Positions 1 through 9,037 are shown, counted from the stretch's first letter. The stretch: 28,233 nt of DNA from Lachnospiraceae bacterium (GCA_003979345.1 RYVZ01000037.1:1-28233); one strand, 5' to 3'. A program made the numbers and translations. The notes: generated by a model from the letters alone, not told the origin.

Positions 1-24
1 AAACGAATAGAGTAATGACATGGT

Positions 25-34
25 AAAGGAGAGG
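25..34 (+). promoter_or_regulatory. Ribosome binding site of the first surface protein
   Basis: AAAGGAGAGG lies four bases before the ATG at 39 and is close to a full Shine-Dalgarno sequence. It fixes the start of the gene. Only 38 bases precede the gene, so its promoter is outside the window or not identifiable. Confidence 0.75.
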
Positions 35-38
35 CATC

Positions 39-3000
39 ATGGGAAAGAAAGGAACAAAAAAAATAAATCGCAGGATTAAGAGATCGGTGCGTAAAACGGT
101 CGGTGTTCTGACGCTTATCATGGCGATCATCGTGGCGGCAATTCCGACACCGAGCGCAAGGGCAGTCGGGGGAGAAGAAAACGCATCAAGTGTTCCGGCA
201 CCGGAATATAAAGTTGCCCAGCCAACTTATGATGCGAACGGTCATGTAACGACACCGGGAGCTGATGATGCGAAAATAACGAATATTACGCCGAATGTGC
301 CCGGCGATACCAAAGACTATCATTCTCAAAAAATTTATCAGATAGATGGTAAATATTATTTGTATACCGTTTTTGACTATTTTATGTATAAAGGTCCAAC
401 GGATTCAGCGGCGTCCGGCTGTATCAAAAAGTATTATGATTCTTATACAGGAAAGCTGGTAGACGGAGAGCTTATCATACCGGGAACGGTTACTGCTTCG
501 TATCTGACATTTACTCAAAAAGCAGTAGTTGATTTTTTCAAGAATAATACCACGACGCTGACAGATGACGAATTGAAGAGATACTATCCCTCGGAGTGGG
601 CTGCATGGGAAGCATGGGATGAATATACGAAACTGACGCAGGAAGAAAAGGATAAGATTGATGCGGCAGGGAAGACTCCGCCGACGGCTACTAAGCCTGT
701 ACATACTGCACAGGAATTTTTAGATACAAATGCGGCGAATCCATGGCTTGACCCCGCAAAAGAAGGCCGGAGATATTTTTGTTCGCATCATCCAGACTTG
801 AGAGCAAGTATTACGGCGATCGGTGATGGTGATGAATATATATTATATGAAGTAACTGATATGAATGCACTTACCGGTTCCGGAACAGAGACGATCTACA
901 TTCCGGTCAGAGTTGGAAGTGAGATTGAAGCCAACAGGGATTATTCGGACCAGTTTTTTGTGCCGTCTAATAAAGAAATCCCGATTGGATATATTGCAGA
1001 CGAAGCGTTTCAAAATGCGACGTTTAAGAAATTGACGATTCCGCAGGGCGTTATCCAGATCATCGGAAATGAAGCATTTGTGGGAAGTAGCATTGAGGAG
1101 GTTTCTGCATGGTCGGGTGTGATCGGTAACAGAGCCTTTAAGGGCTGCACGAATCTGAAGAGTATTACATTAAATACAAGACAGATAGGAACCGAGTGCT
1201 TTTACGGCTGTAACAGCCTGACGTCAATCAAGTTTCCGGCGGATGTAGAGGAGATTGGCGCAGGTGCGTTTGCAAACTGCAGCCGTTTGGAGACCATTGA
1301 TATGAGCGGCATTACAAAAGAGGCACGGCTGCTCAAATATTGCTTCTATAATTGCCCTTCAATTGGAAGCGTTACATTTGGAAATGATACTGCGTCAATT
1401 GGAGATGCGGCATTTGCACTGACAGAGCCATTAAGCAATCAGTCATGGACACAGGTAGCTTTTCCTGCGAGAGTGTCCGAACTGGGGGATTATGTTCTGT
1501 ATGGCAGGAGGAATCTGAAAAAGGTTGTAATGCCTGCTAATTTTGGAAACAGGGAGGTAATGGGCTCGACCCAAAATACTCTGGGTGATGGCTTTTTCGG
1601 AATGTGTTCCGGACTGGAGACAGTCGAATTTCCGAAAGAGGGATGCGGCTATGCACAATTTGGACCGAATGCATTCCTGGATGTTACGTCTAAAGATTTT
1701 TATGTTCGCGGACCCAAAACCAATCCTGTCGGTCAGACGGCAAGCCCTAGGGAAAGTGCATGGGAAGCCGGAGTTACGTATGTATATGAGGATACGGATG
1801 GAGATCATTATGAAGTCAGCGACAGAGAAAAAGGGTATCGTTATGCAGTAGACAGCAAAGGTGTTTTGACAGATTGTACCCTTTTGGACGGCGTAGACTT
1901 TGATGGCGAAGTCATAGTTCCATCTTCGGTTGGAAATACAGATGTAACAGGAATCAGTTCGGATTGTTTCAGCGACGAGATTAAAAATGAACTGCAGATA
2001 TTAAGGATCGAGGATGGTGGCAGGATCGCCACAATTGCGTCACATGCGTTCGAGGGCTATCCGAAACTGGAAACGGTTTATCTTGGGAACTCCATCAATG
2101 AGATCGGGGATAGTGCGTTTGCAAACTGCAAGAAACTGCAGAATGTCATATTTTCGACGCCAAGCGGAGGATATCAGAATTTCAAGATTGGCTCCAGCGC
2201 GTTTTCTACAGGCGGGGATACATTAACATTTTACGGTGATATTGTGGAGGGATATGCGCCGTTTGAGTGGGCGATGGGTGCTGACAATTATATGAACCGG
2301 GAAAAGAAGATGAGAGTCTGCTATCGTTCCGGTACGTTGGAGCATCCGAACCTGACGGTGTTGTACGATAATGCAACTGATGCGGTCACATTGGTTGATT
2401 ATCCTCATTATGATGGTCTGGATTGGTCAAATGATCCCGATTTAACATACGGAACCATCAGGGAAAGATATGAAAAACGTCTGAGCGGAGCTTATAATGA
2501 CGAGAGAGAAGTCGCTTTGGATGAGGAAGAGTATGCCTGCCTGATGAATGTGTTGAATATCGTGATCCCGGCAGGTGTAGACTCTATTGATGTAAAGAAA
2601 TTTATAGAGAGTTCGACGGAAAATGGTAATAATACCCGGGCGTACATACAGACGAGTCCGTACTATCCTGACGAAAGCCAGAATCCATATTACCTTACAT
2701 ACCGCCAAAGTGGACTGTTTAACGGCTATTATGGAGAGTTGGATGGCGGTACGGATGACGACGGACGGGAAATTAGATATGAATACAATGAGGCAGATCG
2801 GGAGAAGTATGAGCAAAATCCGATAGGAAACGACCGTATTCAGACCGTGACAATGAATACAGTTACCTATTTGCCGGACCGTGCGTTTGAGAGCTGCGAG
2901 AATCTGCAGGCCGTTTCGCTGGGCAGTGCGCTGGAGGATATTGGCACAGCGCCGTTTACCGGATGCACGAATTTAACGGGCGTCAGCGGAAATCAGAATT

Positions 3001-4766
3001 ATCCTTGCGAGAATGGCATTATTTACAAGACCAATGATACAGGATTGACCATCGTTGAGTGCCTGCCGGCAAGGGGAAATTTTGTCGGGGCGCCGAACTT
3101 CCCTGACAGGGATGATACCAACTTTTCTAAAGTGACGCAGATCAACGAGGGCGCCTTTGAGAATTGTACCGCTATTACGGTCGTGGATCTTTCTGCTGCT
3201 ACGAAGCTGACGCGGATTCCGAGAAGCTGCTTTAAGGGAGCGGAGAGTCTGTATGATGTGAAGCTTCCGGAATCGGTGGATGATATTCGTGAGGAGTCGT
3301 TTGCAACCGGAAATAAGACATTATCGGTAACGATCCCGGCAATCGAAGTGGATATTGCAGATAATGCGTTTGATGATGTGAATACGGTTACTTTGCGTTC
3401 CTATGAGAATTCTGCGGTTGAGAATTATGTGGATCGAAAAGGAAGCAGATTTCATTTCGAACCGATCAACAGAAAATACAGCGTACAGTTTTTGGATTAT
3501 AACGGCGATGTGATTCCTTATGTGGATAAAGACGGAACGAAGATCTATATACAGTATGTAGAGCATGGAAATCCGGCAAAACAACCGGAGGATCCGAGCG
3601 GTGGACCGGCAGGATATGTCTTTGACAAATGGAACCGGGATTTCCAGGAAGTGACTTCGGATTTAGTGATTACCGCTCTTTATAAGTGGGGCTACCCGAA
3701 TACTTCCCCGGGCGTGCTTCCGAATACGTCTCCGGGCGCAAATAAGAATACGCCGACTCCGGCTCCGAACGGTACGCCGACACCGGGTGCAGGAACACCG
3801 GGAGCTGGTACGCCGGGTGCGGGAACGCCGGGCGCAGGAACACCGGGAGCTGGTACGCCGGGTGCGAGCAACAATAATCAGAATAATCAGCGTTACCGGT
3901 TGACTGTTGAGAACGGAAGCGGAAGCGGAACTTATGTGGCGGGTACATCGGTTGTGATCACGGCTAATACGCCGCCAAGCGGACAGCGGTTTGACCGTTG
4001 GACCTCGATCGCGAATGATTTCAATATCACGAGTGCGACATCATCGATCACAACGATCACGATGCCGTCCCATGACATGACGATCGTGGCAAATTATACG
4101 TCAGGTTCGGGAACGTCGAACGGAAATAACGGATCAGGTAATAATAACAATTCGACGAATACGAATATCAATGGAAACGGTAATTCAGGCGGTACAACGG
4201 TTGATATTACGAAGCCGGGCATTTCGGATACAGGAGTTGCGAACGCAACAGTGGAAGGATCAACGGATAATTTTGTCGTAAAGATCACCGATACCGCTGA
4301 GGCGCGTGCGGCAGTAGAGGCAGCGCTGATCAATGAATATGGTACGCTTGATAATCTGCGCTATTTTGCAATGGATATCTCGCTGTATGATTCGACAGGA
4401 ACTGTAAAAATTGAGGATACTTCAAATCTTGCAGTGAACATTACCATGCCGATTCCGGATGAACTTCGCTTATATGCAGGAAATAATCAGGTGGCAGGTG
4501 TAGTGAACGGAAATGTACTTGATAAGTTATCCCCAAGATTTACGACGATAAACGGGGTGCCGTGCATCTCCTTTACGGCAACGCATTTTTCACCATACAC
4601 AGTGTATGTGGATACATCGAATCTTTCGGCAGGAGTATCGGATTCAACGCCGAAGACCGGAGATCTGATTCATCCGAAGTGGTTTTTGGCAGTTGCGCTT
4701 GCATGTGTATCCATGATTCTTTTACTGAAAAAAGACAAAAAACAGCCGAATGTGAAAGCTGCATAG
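39..4766 (+). CDS. Large BspA-like leucine-rich-repeat surface protein with InlB-type repeats and PxTGD anchor
   Basis: Predicted secreted, surface-attached protein of 1575 residues. A basic start and hydrophobic stretch form a signal peptide that probably ends after PSARA (about residue 42). Residues about 320-820 and 950-1130 carry BspA/LRR_5-type leucine-rich repeats, recognisable by recurring 'IGxxAFxxCxxLxxIxxP' phrases (EIGAGAFANCSRLETI, EIGDSAFANCKKLQNV). Residues about 1146-1217 resemble an InlB B-repeat (YSVQFLDYNGDVI, ending ITALYKW). A Thr/Pro/Gly linker with GAGTP repeats follows, then a divergent InlB-type repeat (about 1286-1354, VENGSGSGTYVAG and FDRWT), an Asn/Ser/Gly linker, and a C-terminal module shared with the next gene. 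The end (TPKTGDLIHPKWF, hydrophobic segment, KKDKK) looks like a sortase or membrane anchor, but lacks the leading Leu of LPxTG. BspA proteins are known to bind host or bacterial ligands; the ligand here is unknown. It is followed 15 bases later by a second protein of the same kind. Confidence 0.88.
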   Translation: MGKKGTKKINRRIKRSVRKTVGVLTLIMAIIVAAIPTPSARAVGGEENASSVPAPEYKVAQPTYDANGHVTTPGADDAKITNITPNVPGDTKDYHSQKIYQIDGKYYLYTVFDYFMYKGPTDSAASGCIKKYYDSYTGKLVDGELIIPGTVTASYLTFTQKAVVDFFKNNTTTLTDDELKRYYPSEWAAWEAWDEYTKLTQEEKDKIDAAGKTPPTATKPVHTAQEFLDTNAANPWLDPAKEGRRYFCSHHPDLRASITAIGDGDEYILYEVTDMNALTGSGTETIYIPVRVGSEIEANRDYSDQFFVPSNKEIPIGYIADEAFQNATFKKLTIPQGVIQIIGNEAFVGSSIEEVSAWSGVIGNRAFKGCTNLKSITLNTRQIGTECFYGCNSLTSIKFPADVEEIGAGAFANCSRLETIDMSGITKEARLLKYCFYNCPSIGSVTFGNDTASIGDAAFALTEPLSNQSWTQVAFPARVSELGDYVLYGRRNLKKVVMPANFGNREVMGSTQNTLGDGFFGMCSGLETVEFPKEGCGYAQFGPNAFLDVTSKDFYVRGPKTNPVGQTASPRESAWEAGVTYVYEDTDGDHYEVSDREKGYRYAVDSKGVLTDCTLLDGVDFDGEVIVPSSVGNTDVTGISSDCFSDEIKNELQILRIEDGGRIATIASHAFEGYPKLETVYLGNSINEIGDSAFANCKKLQNVIFSTPSGGYQNFKIGSSAFSTGGDTLTFYGDIVEGYAPFEWAMGADNYMNREKKMRVCYRSGTLEHPNLTVLYDNATDAVTLVDYPHYDGLDWSNDPDLTYGTIRERYEKRLSGAYNDEREVALDEEEYACLMNVLNIVIPAGVDSIDVKKFIESSTENGNNTRAYIQTSPYYPDESQNPYYLTYRQSGLFNGYYGELDGGTDDDGREIRYEYNEADREKYEQNPIGNDRIQTVTMNTVTYLPDRAFESCENLQAVSLGSALEDIGTAPFTGCTNLTGVSGNQNYPCENGIIYKTNDTGLTIVECLPARGNFVGAPNFPDRDDTNFSKVTQINEGAFENCTAITVVDLSAATKLTRIPRSCFKGAESLYDVKLPESVDDIREESFATGNKTLSVTIPAIEVDIADNAFDDVNTVTLRSYENSAVENYVDRKGSRFHFEPINRKYSVQFLDYNGDVIPYVDKDGTKIYIQYVEHGNPAKQPEDPSGGPAGYVFDKWNRDFQEVTSDLVITALYKWGYPNTSPGVLPNTSPGANKNTPTPAPNGTPTPGAGTPGAGTPGAGTPGAGTPGAGTPGASNNNQNNQRYRLTVENGSGSGTYVAGTSVVITANTPPSGQRFDRWTSIANDFNITSATSSITTITMPSHDMTIVANYTSGSGTSNGNNGSGNNNNSTNTNINGNGNSGGTTVDITKPGISDTGVANATVEGSTDNFVVKITDTAEARAAVEAALINEYGTLDNLRYFAMDISLYDSTGTVKIEDTSNLAVNITMPIPDELRLYAGNNQVAGVVNGNVLDKLSPRFTTINGVPCISFTATHFSPYTVYVDTSNLSAGVSDSTPKTGDLIHPKWFLAVALACVSMILLLKKDKKQPNVKAA
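3786..3866 (+). repeat. 15-bp tandem repeat coding GAGTP units
   Basis: Five complete 15-bp units and part of a sixth encode Gly-Ala-Gly-Thr-Pro in the linker of the first surface protein. Units 2 and 5 (ggagctggtacgccg) are identical and units 1 and 4 differ by one base. The array therefore also reads as a 45-bp block duplicated once, which suggests recent slippage or unequal crossover. Confidence 0.85.
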
Positions 4767-4781
4767 GCAGTGAGGTAATCT

Positions 4782-7700
4782 ATGGCGGGTAAATTAAGAA
4801 AAACAACAGGTGTGCTCCTGTTGATCACCGCGCTTATCATAAGTCAGATTCCGACGACGGATGCTTCGGCATCCGTCGGTGACTATAAGCTGAATGGTGA
4901 TGTGCTGGTTCAGTACACAGGCAGTGATGAAGATGTGACGATTCCGAGCGGTGTGAGAGTGATCGGTGAGGATGCATTTTCAGGAAATCTGTCAATGAAG
5001 ACATTGATGATTCCTGAAGGTGTGGAGGAAATCCGTTATCACGCATTTAGCGGCTGTGATATGCTGGAGCGTGTGAATGTTGCAGACTCCGTGCGTATCA
5101 TCGGGCAGGCAGCATTCTCGGACTGTGGTTCGCTTACGGATGTTACGATCGGGGACGGACTCGTGAATCTGGGCGGCGGCGTATTTGCCGGATGTCCAAA
5201 GCTGTCGACCGTGAAGATCGACAGTGTAAAGTATCATTGCCGGGGCGGTGTGATTTATAATGAGACAGAATCAAATTTAGTCGGTATGCTTGGCGGCTGC
5301 GAGACGACGGTGTATGAGATGCCGTCCACGGTGACACGCATCGATCCGTATGCATTCTGGGGATGTGAGAAGCTTGCCTATGTGCAGCTTTCTGCGGGAC
5401 TTACGGAAATTCCGGCGTATTCATTTTACGGCTGTACCGGGCTGCAGGCAGTCAGCGTTCCCTATTCCGTAAAAAGGATTGAAGCAAAGGCTTTTTCAGG
5501 CTGCAGAAATTTGTTATATGCGGAAATTCCTGCAACGGTTTCATGGATACATCCGACGGCATTTGACGGGTGCTATCAGGTAAAACCTGTAACAGAAAGC
5601 GGTTCGGCGGCGGAACAGTACTTTGCCGGACTGGATCTGTCCCCGGCAGCACGTGCCGAATATGAAGATGTCGTGGAGACGATTTTAAGCGATGCGGTTG
5701 TGCAGGCAGATAACTATACGGCGCCGACACAGCGGCCGACTGCAACGCCGATACCCACAGGTGGAAGTACTCCCGGAGCCTCAGTAACGGGGGGCGCGTC
5801 TGGCAGCACGCCCGGAGTAGCGGCAACAGGAGGCGCTTCGGTGACGGGCGGCGCCGGAGTGACAGGGGGCGCAGATGTAACAGGAGCGTCAGTAACGGAG
5901 CTACCGCAGCCTACGCCTACACCGTTTGTACTTCCACCTTATTATAATCCGCTGGTGCAGGAAAACGGCGTACTTGGAAAGACGATGGTCGTATCCGGTG
6001 ATGCGGTCGTGTTCATTGACAATACGAGCCAGTATGTGTATCAGACCGGCAACAGCTTCCATTCCTATCATGCGGACGGATCGGAAGCGGGAGAGACAGG
6101 GACGGCGGTACAGATATCTGCATCATCTGCTGAAGGAGATATTTCCGGAAACGATACAGACTCGGGCAGAGAAATAGATTCAGATAATGAGGTAACAAAC
6201 GGAAGGAATCAGGAAGCGGACAGCAGAGCGGGCACATATCCGCAGGGTGCAGGCAGGACAGCGGGTTCTCCAGTCATGGAAAGTCCGTATTCGGAGGAAG
6301 AGAAAGGAATATTCTTTCCCAAGTATGCGGTCGTAAACGGAAATAAAATTGTCGATCAGGCATTTTATAAGCAGACTGACATGACGGAATATAATTTTGA
6401 TCCCGGTATCACGCAGATTGGGGAATTTTCCTTTGCACGTTCGGGATTAACAGAGGTTACGCTGCCGGATGGACTGGAATCGATTGGTTACGGCGCATTT
6501 TATCATTGCGACAATCTGAGTGAAGTAACGATCCCGTCCTCCGTTCATGCGGTCGAACCGTATGCGTTCTCTAATACGCCGTGGCTGACCAATTGGATGA
6601 ACGGCAGAGGCGACGAGTTTCTGATCGTGGGGGATGGCATTTTGCTTGCATATCGCGGTGCTGACAGCAGGATCACGGTTCCTGACGGTGTGAAAACGAT
6701 TGCGCAGGGGTGCTTTTCAGGGCATAAGGGAATTGTATCCGTATCGCTGCCGTCGAGCCTTGAGGTAATTTGTGAGGAGGCATTTTTGGGTTGCAGCAAT
6801 CTTACATCCATGACCGGTGGAGTCAACCTAAAAAGAATTGAGGATCGTGCATTTTTTGGATGTCCGCTGACGACGGTAAAGATTGGTGCAAATTTGCAGG
6901 AAGTGGGACTCCGGGCATTTGATCTGTCAGGAACGCTGCAGGAGGGAAAATCGGTCACACTGGATTTTCAGGGAACGGAGCTTCCGTCCGTCAGTGTGGA
7001 GGAAACGTCGCAGCGGTTATATAATGAGACGTACAGGGGACTTGTTTTTTGTGGAGCGGATGTGGCGGTCGTGCAGAATGCAGATGTTGTGCTCGAAGGC
7101 ACCGTTTTGGATCCTTCACAGAACGGGTTTCATGGCGTTATTTGCTGTTTTAATGATGATGTGCCTGCAGGCGGAATGAATGATGCCGATGCAGAAGCAG
7201 GTGATACGGAAAATCCGCAATTGGGCGACAGAGGCGTGACCATCCTGAAATATACGGGAATGGGAGCAAACCCTCTGACAGTCAGCCTGCCTGAAACGAT
7301 TCAATATTATGGGAAAGAATATCCGGTGACGCAGATAGGGGATGATGTGTTTTCCTATTTAGCGTCTGCGCAGGGAACAGGGCGTTCGGAGAATGGACAT
7401 ATTACAGTCAGCCTGCGTTCTAATGTGCTGACAAAGCCGGACTGTGTGAAGGTAGATACCGATGTTATTTCAGGCAGTTATGAATTAGTCATTGCGGATG
7501 ATGTACTTGCGAAGCAGGAAATGCTTTCTGCTTACCGGACACTGTATGGCAGTTCGGATAACGTGCTGATGTATGGCTTTGATATTTCCATGCAGGATGA
7601 ATGTGGGATACCGATCACGGTACTTGGAAGAAAGAATCTTTTGCTAACTGTGCCGGTACCGGATGAGATTGATCCGGAGAACGCACGTGTGCTCTGCATG

Positions 7701-7967
7701 GATAAGGACGGTCAGCTGGAGAGTGTGCCCGCGCAGCTTACGGATACAGACGGACAGCCGTGTCTGCAGTTTTATGCGAGGCATTTTTCCCATTACGGGA
7801 TCTATACTTTTTTGAACGATCAGGGCGCTCAGGTCAGTCATGGAAGGCTCGATGATTCGCCGGATACGGGTGATCCGATTCATCCGAAATGGTTTCTGTG
7901 TGGGGGAATGATCTCGACAGCGATGGTACTAATTTTATGGAAAGGGAAAAAAAGCAAAATCGGCTAA
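4782..7967 (+). CDS. Second BspA-like leucine-rich-repeat surface protein with PxTGD anchor
   Basis: Predicted secreted surface protein of 1061 residues. The signal peptide ends near ASA (about residue 30). A first LRR_5 block spans about residues 35-270 (repeated 'VRxIGxxAFSxCxxL' phrases). A low-complexity linker at about 315-385 is rich in Thr, Pro, Gly and VTGGA units. After an acidic Ser-rich stretch, a second LRR block covers about 500-690. The C-terminal part (about 890-1025) resembles that of the upstream protein: VPVPDEI matches MPIPDEL, and ARHFSHYGIYTF matches ATHFSPYTVYVD. The end, SPDTGDPIHPKWF plus a hydrophobic segment and KGKKSK, is nearly the same anchor. GAGGT five bases before the ATG sets the start. 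The 15-base gap without a terminator indicates co-transcription with the gene before it. Role probably adhesion or ligand binding; no partner can be read from the sequence. Confidence 0.88.
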   Translation: MAGKLRKTTGVLLLITALIISQIPTTDASASVGDYKLNGDVLVQYTGSDEDVTIPSGVRVIGEDAFSGNLSMKTLMIPEGVEEIRYHAFSGCDMLERVNVADSVRIIGQAAFSDCGSLTDVTIGDGLVNLGGGVFAGCPKLSTVKIDSVKYHCRGGVIYNETESNLVGMLGGCETTVYEMPSTVTRIDPYAFWGCEKLAYVQLSAGLTEIPAYSFYGCTGLQAVSVPYSVKRIEAKAFSGCRNLLYAEIPATVSWIHPTAFDGCYQVKPVTESGSAAEQYFAGLDLSPAARAEYEDVVETILSDAVVQADNYTAPTQRPTATPIPTGGSTPGASVTGGASGSTPGVAATGGASVTGGAGVTGGADVTGASVTELPQPTPTPFVLPPYYNPLVQENGVLGKTMVVSGDAVVFIDNTSQYVYQTGNSFHSYHADGSEAGETGTAVQISASSAEGDISGNDTDSGREIDSDNEVTNGRNQEADSRAGTYPQGAGRTAGSPVMESPYSEEEKGIFFPKYAVVNGNKIVDQAFYKQTDMTEYNFDPGITQIGEFSFARSGLTEVTLPDGLESIGYGAFYHCDNLSEVTIPSSVHAVEPYAFSNTPWLTNWMNGRGDEFLIVGDGILLAYRGADSRITVPDGVKTIAQGCFSGHKGIVSVSLPSSLEVICEEAFLGCSNLTSMTGGVNLKRIEDRAFFGCPLTTVKIGANLQEVGLRAFDLSGTLQEGKSVTLDFQGTELPSVSVEETSQRLYNETYRGLVFCGADVAVVQNADVVLEGTVLDPSQNGFHGVICCFNDDVPAGGMNDADAEAGDTENPQLGDRGVTILKYTGMGANPLTVSLPETIQYYGKEYPVTQIGDDVFSYLASAQGTGRSENGHITVSLRSNVLTKPDCVKVDTDVISGSYELVIADDVLAKQEMLSAYRTLYGSSDNVLMYGFDISMQDECGIPITVLGRKNLLLTVPVPDEIDPENARVLCMDKDGQLESVPAQLTDTDGQPCLQFYARHFSHYGIYTFLNDQGAQVSHGRLDDSPDTGDPIHPKWFLCGGMISTAMVLILWKGKKSKIG

Positions 7968-7982
7968 GGTTCATATGATAAT

Positions 7983-8020
7983 AAAAACGGATGCTGTCAA
8001 TATAGATGGCATCCTTTTTT
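7983..8020 (+). terminator. Rho-independent terminator after the surface-protein operon
   Basis: GGATGC (7989-7994) pairs with GCATCC (8009-8014) and is followed directly by six T. A run of A upstream could extend the pairing with the T tract. It lies 15-53 bases after the stop of the second surface protein and ends only 14 bases before the start of the protease gene. Confidence 0.8.
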
Positions 8021-8034
8021 CATAGAGGAATCAT

Positions 8035-8955
8035 ATGGACAGAGTCAAACGTCTTATCAGATATGCATGTGCGGACCGCTTACAGCTCAATGGAAGAAGC
8101 GTGCGGATTGCCGTACTGGATTCGGGTATTGCACCTCATCCTGATCTGGCGGGAAGAAATATTTTATTTCGTGATTTTACAAGACAGGCGCGTCTTGGCG
8201 CATATGACGATTGCGGACATGGGACGCATATAAATGGCATTTTGGCAGGAAGCGGCGTCATGTCCGGGGGAAAATACAGCGGGATGGCACCGGCTTGTGA
8301 GCTGGTGAATGCAAAGATTCTTAAATCGGACGGGGAAGGTGACAGCAAAGCGCTTCTTCGTGCATTGGAGTGGGTGCTGCAGCTTCATAAAAAACAACGT
8401 GTTCACATATTAAACCTGTCTCTTGCCGTTTATGGCCTGGAGGATGAGCGGATGCTTTTGGAGATGTCCCAAATGCTTGAATATGTCAGTGAAAAAGGGA
8501 TTCTTGTCGTGACGGCTGCCGGAAATGGGGGACCCGCTTATGGAACGATCTCACAAATTGCCTTAAGTTCCCGTGTTCTGACGATTGGCTGTCATGACTT
8601 CGGTTATAAAGATAAAAAAGGACATTCGTGCGAAATGCGCTCTGGAAGGGGAGCATACGGTTTAGAAATCAGAAAACCGGATCTGGTGGCGCCGGGAACG
8701 GAAATTTATTCCTGTGCTCACCGCCCGTCGCGCATGCGCGGCCAGGGCTGGGGGTATACGGCAAAAACAGGAACCTCCATGTCCGTGCCGATCGTAGCGG
8801 GAGCAGCGGCACTTTTGCTAGAGCAGCATCCGCATATGAGTCCCTATATGGTAAAAAGGAAATTACAGTTATCCACAACGGATCTACATGAGAATTATGC
8901 GAAACAGGGATATGGGATGTTGAATATGGAAAAATTATTGACAACCAGGGTATAA
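8035..8955 (+). CDS. Subtilisin-family (S8) serine protease, short AprX/intracellular type
   Basis: A 306-residue protein that is nearly all S8 catalytic domain. The triad is visible: Asp29 in VLDSGI, His62 in GHGTHINGILAG, Ser248 in GTSMSVP. The oxyanion Asn164 is in AAGNGGP. There is no signal peptide and no room for an inhibitory propeptide before Asp29, so it resembles the intracellular or AprX-like branch rather than secreted subtilisins. The His motif reads GHGTHING where most family members have GHGTHVAG. AGAGGAA four bases before the ATG supports the start. It sits between a terminator and the citrate operon, and the -35 box of that operon lies inside its last codons. Its substrate is unknown; processing of the neighbouring exported surface proteins is unlikely unless it is exported by another route. 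Confidence 0.9.
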   Translation: MDRVKRLIRYACADRLQLNGRSVRIAVLDSGIAPHPDLAGRNILFRDFTRQARLGAYDDCGHGTHINGILAGSGVMSGGKYSGMAPACELVNAKILKSDGEGDSKALLRALEWVLQLHKKQRVHILNLSLAVYGLEDERMLLEMSQMLEYVSEKGILVVTAAGNGGPAYGTISQIALSSRVLTIGCHDFGYKDKKGHSCEMRSGRGAYGLEIRKPDLVAPGTEIYSCAHRPSRMRGQGWGYTAKTGTSMSVPIVAGAAALLLEQHPHMSPYMVKRKLQLSTTDLHENYAKQGYGMLNMEKLLTTRV

Positions 8956-8966
8956 TTGTATACAAT
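8938..8966 (+). promoter_or_regulatory. Sigma-A-type promoter of the citrate synthase operon
   Basis: TTGACA (8938-8943) and TACAAT (8961-8966) are separated by exactly 17 bases: a perfect -35 and a 5/6 -10. The -35 lies in the end of the protease gene. Transcription would start near 8973 and leave a leader of about 65 bases before the ATG at 9038. Confidence 0.75.
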
Positions 8967-8970
8967 AATA
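8951..8970. promoter_or_regulatory. Palindromic operator, probable GntR/FCD-family site
   Basis: ATTGTATACAAT (8955-8966) is a perfect palindrome. The symmetry extends over TATAATTGTATACAATAATA with a single mismatched pair (8954/8967). The core TTGTATACAA is, from memory, the core of the Bacillus subtilis GntR operator. It covers the -10 box of the promoter, so a bound regulator would block transcription. The operon encodes a GntR/FCD protein, the obvious candidate to bind it. Confidence 0.65.
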
Positions 8971-9037
8971 CCGTTGTCTGAATTTACGATGGACAGATCA
9001 TAATGCGGAGAATCGGAAAAGGAGGGGAGCTCAGGGG

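Noticed and set aside
3692..3874. Minus-strand frame coding repeated APGVP
   Set aside because: It is only the reverse reading of the GAGTP repeat in the surface protein linker; elastin-like appearance is a by-product.
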